Assembly (NCBI RefSeq): GCF_024125425.1
Contig: NZ_JAMXWN010000001.1
Coordinates: 1 to 64,000, forward strand
Direction of reading: 5' to 3'
Source: Sporolactobacillus kofuensis
GTDB taxonomy: Bacteria > Bacillota > Bacilli > Bacillales > Sporolactobacillaceae
Length of the DNA: 64,000 bases
The notes beneath the pieces are model-generated. The model was not told the origin of the DNA, searched no databases, and was given only the letters and a program-made list of their open reading frames with translations. Made by a program: the position numbers and the translations under genes. Every line of letters begins with the position of its first letter. The stretch's first letter is position 1. Shown here one piece after another: positions 58,035 to 64,000 of the stretch.

Positions 58035-58640
58035 ATGAGTGAGCAACACTTTTCTAAAAGTATGACCTATGCTCCGGGATTACCTAAAGGTGCTACTTTT
58101 TATTCAGCGAATAAGAAGAGAGTGACTTCTCGCGCAGTAGCAAATGCAGTGGAAGCTGCTTTGGAGGAACGTGGAGTTGAGCTAAAGGATATAGCTGAAA
58201 TTGTTTTTGATTTGCAGAAACCGTTTATGTCGGGATTAACAATAGAGATATGTATTGAGAATGTGAAAGGTGTGCTTGCAAAACGCGAATTACAACATGC
58301 GATCTTGGTGGGTATTGAACTGGATCGGCTGGCTGAGAAAAAATTACTTTCTGAACCGCTTCAATCACTCGTTGATCAGGATGAAGGCTTGTTTGGAGTT
58401 GATGAAACGATCGCGCTTGGTGCGGTCTCAAGCTTTGGAAGCATCGCTGCAACCACTTTTGGGTATCTCGATAAAGTGAAACCGAGGATTATTGGTAACC
58501 TTGATTTGGCAAAAGAAGGAAAAGTAAATACATTCCTGGACGATTTGATTGCCAGTATCGCAGCAGATGCCTCAAGTCGGCTTGCACATCGCGTCAGAGA
58601 CGAAGAAGAAAGTCGTCTCACTCAAAATAAAGACAAATAA
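58035..58640 (+). CDS. PgpA-like phosphatidylglycerophosphatase (YutG-like)
   Basis: The 201-residue protein contains VFDLQKPFMSGLTIEICIENVKG and DEGLFGVDETIALGAVSSFGSIAATTFGYLDK, the arrangement of the PgpA/YutG family that dephosphorylates phosphatidylglycerophosphate in many bacteria. It has no strong membrane helices, so it is the soluble Firmicute type. GAAAGGAGATCGAGATGA precedes the ATG; an overlapping ATG four bases earlier stops after three codons. A terminator follows. Confidence 0.75.
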   Translation: MSEQHFSKSMTYAPGLPKGATFYSANKKRVTSRAVANAVEAALEERGVELKDIAEIVFDLQKPFMSGLTIEICIENVKGVLAKRELQHAILVGIELDRLAEKKLLSEPLQSLVDQDEGLFGVDETIALGAVSSFGSIAATTFGYLDKVKPRIIGNLDLAKEGKVNTFLDDLIASIAADASSRLAHRVRDEEESRLTQNKDK

Positions 58641-58666
58641 ACGGATCCGGATCTATCGGGTCCGTT
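58640..58666 (+). terminator. Terminator after the PgpA-like gene
   Basis: AACGGATCCG and CGGGTCCGTT form a 10-bp stem (one G-U) around a 7-base loop, followed by TT. Confidence 0.75.
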
Positions 58667-58743
58667 TTATCAATGGTATAATAAAATAATCATAGTTCAA
58701 ATAAATCGTGAAGTAGTATTGAGGGTAAAATGAGGTGCTGGAT

Positions 58744-59328
58744 ATGACAAATTATCTGGTACTGCATGGACTTGGCGGCAGTACAGGTGGGCATTGGCAA
58801 GAATGGCTAACGAATGAATTAAAGGCGCAAGGTAAGAATGTTTGGTTTCCAAATCTTCCAGATTGGGATCATCCGAAAAAGGATGAGTGGTTGAGCTGTC
58901 TTGACGATACGATGCATGCAATCCCTGAAGATGATCCCTTGGTTGTTGTCACGCATAGTCTTGGATGTATCTTGTGGATCCATTATGCAGCGCAGCATCA
59001 AGAACGGAAAGTCAGCCGGTTGATCATGGTTTGTCCGCCATCAAATGGTCTGGACAAGGCTGAAATTCAAAATTTCTTCCCGCTTCCATTTGATAAACGT
59101 GTGTTGCGGATCACGGCGAAGGAGTCATTATTAATTCTATCAACGAATGATCCGTTCCTCTCTAGAGACCGTATTTGTGAGTATCTTGATTTTCAAATTC
59201 CTTGTCTCATACTTCCTGAACAAGGACATATCAATTTGCAATCCGGTTATGGTGGGTGGCCATGGATGCTCAAGCTTTGCCTGCGCGATGATTTAAGTCG
59301 ATCGTTTTGTATACATAACGAGGATTAA
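58744..59328 (+). CDS. Alpha/beta hydrolase, RBBP9/YdeN type
   Basis: The 194-residue hydrolase begins YLVLHGLGGSTGGHWQEWL (oxyanion turn). It carries VVTHSLGCILWIHYA with the nucleophilic Ser and has the Asp (STNDPF) and His (EQGHIN) of the triad. It belongs to the RBBP9/YdeN family of small serine hydrolases of unknown physiological substrate. The chosen ATG follows GAGGTGCTGGAT; a GTG three codons earlier is in frame without a site. Confidence 0.85.
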   Translation: MTNYLVLHGLGGSTGGHWQEWLTNELKAQGKNVWFPNLPDWDHPKKDEWLSCLDDTMHAIPEDDPLVVVTHSLGCILWIHYAAQHQERKVSRLIMVCPPSNGLDKAEIQNFFPLPFDKRVLRITAKESLLILSTNDPFLSRDRICEYLDFQIPCLILPEQGHINLQSGYGGWPWMLKLCLRDDLSRSFCIHNED

Positions 59329-59330
59329 AG

Positions 59331-59368
59331 AAGGTGTCTCACAAGTCTATAGACTGTGGGACACCTTT
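59331..59368 (+). terminator. Terminator after the hydrolase gene
   Basis: AAGGTGTC and GACACCTT pair, with CACA/TGTG and GTCTATAGAC inside, followed by TT. Confidence 0.8.
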
Positions 59369-59439
59369 TCATATAGTACCTATTTTATTTACTGATGTCG
59401 ATGCCGGGGTTCCCTAGGGACTGCTCCTATTGTTTTCGC

Positions 59440-59607
59440 TTATTTTATAGTGCGCTTATAAAAATTTTTATTATAGGTATGTTCAAGTTCACTTAACGAA
59501 AGTTCATAGAGCTGGTACTCTCCATTTTTGAAGATCCCACGATCGAGAAGCTTTCGGATAAGATCGTTTTTTCTTTTTTCGTTATTCTCTATGCGTGACT
59601 CAGTCAT
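59440..59607 (-). CDS. Fur-regulated basic protein FbpA-like (55 aa)
   Basis: The small basic protein carries DLIRKLLDRGIFKNGEYQLYELSLSELEHTY (in part: LIRKLLDRGIF and QLYELSLSELE), which matches the FbpA family. In B. subtilis FbpA is induced under iron limitation and aids the Fur small-RNA response. GGCAAAGGATGGTGTGCA precedes the ATG. No clear Fur box is visible upstream, so iron control is only implied by family. It diverges from tnrA. Confidence 0.7.
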   Translation of the reverse strand: MTESRIENNEKRKNDLIRKLLDRGIFKNGEYQLYELSLSELEHTYNKNFYKRTIK

Positions 59608-59703
59608 TGCACACCATCCTTTGCCTTTCTCTGCGTAAAATTGTACTGTTCAAAAAAATTCAGTTTCTATTTTAATTGATCCTGCAACATTCGTCTAATA
59701 ACG

Positions 59704-59720
59704 TGTCACTATATCTTACA
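59704..59720. promoter_or_regulatory. TnrA/GlnR-type box 1
   Basis: TGTCACTATATCTTACA matches the TGTNANATTTTNTNACA box at the ends, with three mismatches at fixed positions. It is 44 bp upstream of a much better second box. Confidence 0.5.
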
Positions 59721-59747
59721 TAAATATTGATCCTTGACTGTTTGTGT

Positions 59748-59764
59748 TGTAATATTATCTTACA
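59748..59764. promoter_or_regulatory. TnrA/GlnR-type box 2
   Basis: TGTAATATTATCTTACA matches TGTNANATTTTNTNACA with one mismatch and overlaps the likely tnrA promoter region. It lies about 40 bp before the start of tnrA, consistent with autoregulation as in B. subtilis. Confidence 0.8.
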
Positions 59765-59805
59765 ATTATAGTGACGAATGATGCGAAGAGAGGATGGTGC
59801 ATCAG

Positions 59806-60141
59806 ATGACGACAAATGCTCAAAGAGACGCTTATCTTTACAAAAAAGTTATTACAATCGGCACAGTGTGTGAATTGACAGGTTTAAGTGAAAGACAAAT
59901 CCGTTATTATGAGAAACGAAAGCTCATTTTTCCGGAACGATCGGAACGCGGTAATCGAAAATACTCATTTTCGGATGTGGAAGCACTCATGGAGATTGCC
60001 AATAGGATGGAAGATGGGATGCAAACCTCTGAACTTCGGAAAGAAATGCAGAAAAAAGAGAGTAATCGTTATGACAATAAGCTGAGAGAGCGCATGATTC
60101 GAGGACAATTAAACGCTTATTTTAACAAAAGAGATCTATAA
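59806..60141 (+). CDS. tnrA: Nitrogen regulator TnrA (MerR family)
   Basis: The 111-residue MerR protein has TIGTVCELTGLSERQIRYYE (HTH) and KYSFSDVEALMEIANRMEDG. The C-terminal RERMIRGQLNAYFNKRDL matches the glutamine synthetase-binding tail of TnrA. It activates or represses nitrogen genes when nitrogen is limiting. I use the ATG after a 12-base gap from AGAGAGG; a GTG three codons earlier is possible. Two TnrA-type boxes lie upstream. Confidence 0.88.
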   Translation: MTTNAQRDAYLYKKVITIGTVCELTGLSERQIRYYEKRKLIFPERSERGNRKYSFSDVEALMEIANRMEDGMQTSELRKEMQKKESNRYDNKLRERMIRGQLNAYFNKRDL

Positions 60142-60173
60142 GTTTGAAATTCAATGTGAACAAACCGTTTTCT

Positions 60174-60196
60174 CCGGCTAATGAGCCGGCTTTTTT
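60174..60196 (+). terminator. Terminator after tnrA
   Basis: CCGGCT and AGCCGG form a 6-bp stem around AATG, followed by a T run. Confidence 0.85.
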
Positions 60197-60379
60197 TTTA
60201 CTCTTGATCATGAAAAATTTAGCGAATAGTGAAGATATTTCCATTAGAGCCGCAATATATAGCAGTATTCATTCGTTCTGCCATGAATTTTGTCACAGGT
60301 CAAAGCGCAACTCGACTCATTATGTTCACAAAATTGTCATGAAGAAGAGGGCAAAGTATGTTTTTGAAGTTGTAAAGTA

Positions 60380-60414
60380 AATAGTGGAGTGTGACATCTG
60401 TTACACTCGCTATT
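60380..60414 (+). promoter_or_regulatory. Long hairpin/dyad upstream of cydA
   Basis: AATAGTGGAGTGTGAC and GTTACACTCGCTATT pair with one bulge and one G-U around ATCT, without a T run. It may be an RNA hairpin in the cydA leader or a protein-binding dyad. Confidence 0.5.
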
Positions 60415-60499
60415 CAGGAATGAAATGATGATCAAGCAGATGCATCACGATAACTGATGGCAATAGTTAAACCCAGCATTATTGAAAAGAGGAGAGAGT

Positions 60500-61903
60500 A
60501 TGGACATATTGAGTTTAGCAAGATTTCAATATGCGGCAACGACCATCTTCCATTTCTTTTTCGTACCTTTGTCTATCGGAATGGTACTTATTGTATCGAT
60601 TATGGAAACGATGTATGTTGTCAAAAAGAATGAAATCTACAAGAAAATGGCTCAATTTTGGGGGAAGTTTTTTCTTATCAATTTCGCAATCGGTGTTGTA
60701 ACCGGTATTCTTCAGGAATTCCAATTCGGTATGAATTGGTCTGAATATTCACGATTCATGGGTGACGTGTTCGGCGCACCTTTAGCAATTGAAGCATTAC
60801 TTGCCTTTTTTATGGAATCTACATTTATTGGTATTTGGCTTTTTGGTTGGGATCGTTTATCGAAAGGTGCTCATCTTGCCTGTATCTGGCTTGTGACTTT
60901 AGGTACGAGCTTGTCTGCATTATGGATTCTGACTGCAAACTCATTCATGCAACATCCGGTTGGTTTCCATATTCATAATGGACGCGCGGAGATGAATGAT
61001 TTTTTTGCATTATTAACGAATCCACAGTTATGGGTAGAATTTCCGCACACGATTTTCGGATCATTTGCTACAGGTGCTTTTGTTGTTGCAGGGATTAGTG
61101 CAATTGCACTATTAACGAAGAAATATGTCTCTTTTTATGTGAAGTCATTTAAAATAGCAATTATAATCGGACTTTTTTCAAGTGTATTGATCGCGCTATT
61201 TGGTCATGCGCAGGCACAGTATTTGGTTCAGACACAGCCAATGAAAATGGCCGCAAGTGAAGGACTTTGGAAAGACAGCGGCAGTCCGGCAGCGTGGACA
61301 GTTTTTGCCAATATTGATACAAAAAATCATAAAAATTCTGCAGAGATTAAAATTCCTTATCTGTTGGACGTACTGTCTTATGATAAGTTAAGTGGTAATG
61401 TAAAAGGTATAGACACGCTACAGAAAGAGTACGTTCAAAAATACGGTAAGGGAAATTATATTCCACCAGTTGTCGCAACCTTTTGGAGTTTTCGAATCAT
61501 GACAATAATGGGTGCAGTGCTTTGCCTCCTTGGAATTATTGGAATCTTTCTCGCTTGGAAAAAGAAGTTATTGGATAGTAAGTGGTTTTTGCGCATCATG
61601 GTTGCTGCGATTGCAGTTCCATTCATTGGCAGTACAACCGGTTGGTTAATGACGGAAATTGGTCGTCAACCATGGACAGTATTTGGCTATATGCAAACGG
61701 CAGCAAGTGTTTCACCTAATGTATCAGCGGGGGAATTACTCTTCTCAATCATCGCATTCATTACAATGTATGCAATTCTTGCAGTTGTTATGGTTTATTT
61801 ATTTGTTCGGACATATAAAGAAGGGCCATCTTTAGACAATAAAGCAACGGTTCAATCAAATGACCCGTTTGACGGGGAGGGCTATCACATTGTTACTGAA
61901 TGA
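60500..61903 (+). CDS. cydA: Cytochrome bd ubiquinol/menaquinol oxidase subunit I
   Basis: The 467-residue membrane protein has MDILSLARFQYAATTIFHFF (His19, the high-spin heme ligand), GRAEMNDFFALLTNP and the C-terminal GWLMTEIGRQPW of CydA. The Q loop is short, as in Gram-positive bd oxidases. It oxidises quinol and reduces oxygen to water. The start follows AAAAGAGGAGAGAGT. cydB starts inside its end. Confidence 0.95.
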   Translation: MDILSLARFQYAATTIFHFFFVPLSIGMVLIVSIMETMYVVKKNEIYKKMAQFWGKFFLINFAIGVVTGILQEFQFGMNWSEYSRFMGDVFGAPLAIEALLAFFMESTFIGIWLFGWDRLSKGAHLACIWLVTLGTSLSALWILTANSFMQHPVGFHIHNGRAEMNDFFALLTNPQLWVEFPHTIFGSFATGAFVVAGISAIALLTKKYVSFYVKSFKIAIIIGLFSSVLIALFGHAQAQYLVQTQPMKMAASEGLWKDSGSPAAWTVFANIDTKNHKNSAEIKIPYLLDVLSYDKLSGNVKGIDTLQKEYVQKYGKGNYIPPVVATFWSFRIMTIMGAVLCLLGIIGIFLAWKKKLLDSKWFLRIMVAAIAVPFIGSTTGWLMTEIGRQPWTVFGYMQTAASVSPNVSAGELLFSIIAFITMYAILAVVMVYLFVRTYKEGPSLDNKATVQSNDPFDGEGYHIVTE

Positions 61904-62903
61904 ATTGTGGTTTCTTTTAATCGCTGTATTGTTTATCGGATTCTTTTTTCTTGAAGGCTATGATTTTGGCGTGGGCATGGCGACACGTTTTGTTGCTCGA
62001 AATGAGACCGAACGGCGGATGCTGATTAATACAATTGGGCCTTTTTGGGATGCCAATGAAGTATGGATGATTACAGCGGGCGGCGCAATGTTTGCTGCGT
62101 TTCCAGACTGGTACGCAACATTATTTAGCGGCTTTTACGTTCCACTCGTCGTTCTCTTACTGTTACTCATTGCACGCGGTACAGCTTTTGAATACAGAGC
62201 AAAAGTTGAGCATCCAAAATGGTCGGGCACTTGGGACTGGGCAATCTTCATTGCCAGCCTGCTCTGTCCGTTCTTGTGGGGTGTTGTCTTCTCAACACTA
62301 GTTTATGGATTGCCAATCGATAAAAATATGAATATGCACGCAACCTTTACGAGTATCGTTAATCCGTATTCGGTGCTTGGAGGACTATTGATTACCTTGC
62401 TTTGTCTCTATCATGGACTTGTTTTCATCTGCTTGAGAACAACGGATGAGCTTAGAGAACGTGCGCGTGCCTTTGCCAAAAAAGTATTTTGGGTTCTGGC
62501 AGTGGCAGCACTTGCTTTTGTTGCGGTTACTTATTTCGTAACGGATCTATTTGCAAAGCGTGGAGCATTTCTCTTTCCGATCTACACACTTGACGTGATC
62601 ATATTGATTTTATCTGCATTATTCTTAGCGAAAAAACGAGACGGATGGGCATTTGGTATGAACGCAGGAGTGATCTTATTGACAATCAGCTCCTTGTTCA
62701 TCGGATTGTTCCCAAGATTAATGATCAGTAATATTAAGCCTGCATTCGATTTAACTGTGTATAATTCTGCCTCGGGTTCCTATTCATTAACTGTGATGAC
62801 CATTGTCGCGGTAACGTTGTTGCCTTTTGTGCTCGGGTACTCCATTTGGAGCTATTATGTATTTAGAAAAAGAGTTTCAAAAAAAGAACACTTGGAATAC
62901 TGA
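61890..62903 (+). CDS. cydB: Cytochrome bd oxidase subunit II
   Basis: The 337-residue protein has nine hydrophobic helices and the N-terminal NELWFLLIAVLFIGFFFLEG with DFGVGM, and GPFWDANEVW near residue 50. The TTG start follows GGGGAGGGCTATCACA and lies 14 bp inside cydA; it gives the same N-terminus as Bacillus CydB. It completes the bd oxidase with CydA. Confidence 0.93.
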   Translation: MLLNELWFLLIAVLFIGFFFLEGYDFGVGMATRFVARNETERRMLINTIGPFWDANEVWMITAGGAMFAAFPDWYATLFSGFYVPLVVLLLLLIARGTAFEYRAKVEHPKWSGTWDWAIFIASLLCPFLWGVVFSTLVYGLPIDKNMNMHATFTSIVNPYSVLGGLLITLLCLYHGLVFICLRTTDELRERARAFAKKVFWVLAVAALAFVAVTYFVTDLFAKRGAFLFPIYTLDVIILILSALFLAKKRDGWAFGMNAGVILLTISSLFIGLFPRLMISNIKPAFDLTVYNSASGSYSLTVMTIVAVTLLPFVLGYSIWSYYVFRKRVSKKEHLEY

Positions 62904-62932
62904 GAGAAGAATGACCGAAAGGAAGTGAGTGC

Positions 62933-64000
62933 TTGGCCCTCGGAAAATTAGACGGGGTTTCGCCAAGCTTATCAATGGATCGGGAACTATTGTCTTATCG
63001 GGGTGCCAAGCCATTATTTGCCCTAACAGCCCTTTTGACTACGCTTCAAGGGTTATGCCTCATACTGCAAGCGATATTTTTAGGTCGGATGATTTCCGGC
63101 CTTTTTTCTGGGAAACAGATTGCGAGCGTAAGCTCCGATCTGCTCCTTTTTTTCATTGTTATGGTATGTAGATATTTTATGGTGTTTCTAATTAAAAGGG
63201 CTTGTTATAAATTTGCGGATCGCACCAGTGTTGAGCTGAGAAGGGCATTCCTGAAAAAGCTCTTCATCATTGGACCTCAATCAGCAAAGAGGGAAGGCAC
63301 TGGGGCGCTGGTATCACTTGCACTTGAAGGTGTGCTACAGGCACGAAGATATCTGGAATTGTTCATTCCAAAGATGGTTGCAAATGGAATTATTCCTGTA
63401 CTTATTCTGATCTATGTTTTCTGGACGGACCGGATGTCTGGGCTTATTCTTTTAATAACCATGCCGGTGTTAATCATTTTTATGATCTTATTGGGTCTTG
63501 CGGCTCAGAAGAAAATGGATGACCGTTGGGCATCATACCGCGTGTTATCAAATCATTTTATTGATTCTCTAAGGGGCTTGTCGACACTCTACTATTTAGG
63601 CATTAGTAAACTTCATATGCGGACGATTAATCGTGTCAGTGATAAATACCGCAGTATGACAATGGGTACGCTCCGACTCGCTTTTTTGTCTTCATTTGCA
63701 CTGGACTTCTTTACCATGCTTTCCATTGCTTTCGTTGCGGTAGCGCTCGGTATTCGCTTGGTGGACGGACATATTTTGCTAGAACCGGCACTTACTGTGC
63801 TGATCCTTGCACCTGAATACTTTTTACCTGTTCGTGAACTTGGGCAGGATTACCATGCCACGCTTGATGGGAAAGAAGCAACGAAGCAATTGAAGGATTA
63901 TACAAACCTTCCGACTGATTTGGAGAACATGTCAGAAGCTGATCATCAAAAAAGTCTTCGCTGGACTAAACATGCACTGTTGAAAATGCATGACGTTACA
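62933..64000 (+). CDS. cydD: CydD/CydC-type heterodimeric ABC transporter, 5' part (partial)
   Basis: The open frame runs 356 codons to the window end without a stop. It encodes six hydrophobic helices and the family stretch LILAPEYFLPVRELGQDYHATLDGKEA typical of CydD. The ATPase domain would lie beyond the window. CydDC exports glutathione/cysteine or binds heme and is required for bd oxidase assembly. The start is TTG after GAAAGGAAGTGAGTGC. B. subtilis orders cydABCD the same way. Confidence 0.88.
   Translation, partial: MALGKLDGVSPSLSMDRELLSYRGAKPLFALTALLTTLQGLCLILQAIFLGRMISGLFSGKQIASVSSDLLLFFIVMVCRYFMVFLIKRACYKFADRTSVELRRAFLKKLFIIGPQSAKREGTGALVSLALEGVLQARRYLELFIPKMVANGIIPVLILIYVFWTDRMSGLILLITMPVLIIFMILLGLAAQKKMDDRWASYRVLSNHFIDSLRGLSTLYYLGISKLHMRTINRVSDKYRSMTMGTLRLAFLSSFALDFFTMLSIAFVAVALGIRLVDGHILLEPALTVLILAPEYFLPVRELGQDYHATLDGKEATKQLKDYTNLPTDLENMSEADHQKSLRWTKHALLKMHDVT

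Noticed and set aside
60290-60360. Rex site before cydA
   Set aside because: TTCACAAAATTGTCA keeps half-site pieces but in wrong order and spacing for TTGTGAN6TCACAA.
60144-60380. 78-residue ORF between tnrA and cydA
   Set aside because: It crosses the tnrA terminator, lacks a ribosome site and has no family pattern.

Overview
The window looks like chromosomal DNA of a low-GC, spore-forming Bacilli member, most likely a Sporolactobacillus-like relative of Bacillus. This is inferred from gene order. From fabH/fabF through yjbA, trpS, opp, spx, a TerC gene, mecA, coiA, pepF, spxH, cwlQ, yjbK, relQ, NAD kinase, a pseudouridine synthase and prpE to fabI, it follows the B. subtilis yja/yjb region. 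Strong AGGAGG-type ribosome sites, several TTG/GTG starts, a T-box, LexA boxes of Bacillus type, catabolite cre sites and TnrA boxes agree. I saw no rRNA, tRNA, CRISPR array, prophage or insertion sequence.

1-16 kb: a MATE exporter, then a complete maltodextrin locus. It holds a LacI-type regulator, an oligo-1,6-glucosidase, a maltogenic amylase, the MdxEFG importer, a DUF1189 membrane protein, maltose phosphorylase and beta-phosphoglucomutase. A PucR-like regulator and the ATPase MsmX follow. Together they import maltodextrins, hydrolyse or phosphorolyse them and feed glucose 6-phosphate to glycolysis. A near-identical palindrome precedes both structural blocks, and perfect cre sites precede mdxE and msmX.

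16-31 kb: two Fe-S-related genes, a YppG-like protein, fabH-fabF, a tandem array of a ~190-bp structured repeat, yjbA, trpS with a T-box leader, and the oppABCDF oligopeptide importer with a hairpin between oppA and oppB. 31-42 kb: the Spx stress and proteolysis set (spx, mecA, spxH), the competence gene coiA, pepF, and an SOS-type Y-family polymerase under two LexA boxes. 42-53 kb: a LysR/MFS pair, a second M3 peptidase, cwlQ, yjbK, relQ, NAD kinase, a pseudouridine synthase, prpE, rodA-like and fabI.

53-57 kb: where B. subtilis carries spore-coat genes (cotO, cotZ and neighbours) there are unrecognised genes instead, including an ORF split by one in-frame TGA. 57-64 kb: a YetF-like protein, a PgpA-like phosphatase, an alpha/beta hydrolase, an FbpA-like small protein, tnrA with two TnrA-type boxes, and cydA-cydB-cydD (cut by the window end).

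The least explained signal is the dispersed repeat. There are three tandem units at 20.86-21.32 kb and three diverged or decayed single copies near 17.0, 45.9 and 55.4 kb. A paired stem keeps its pairing by base changes on both sides between two copies, which suggests a conserved RNA or DNA structure.
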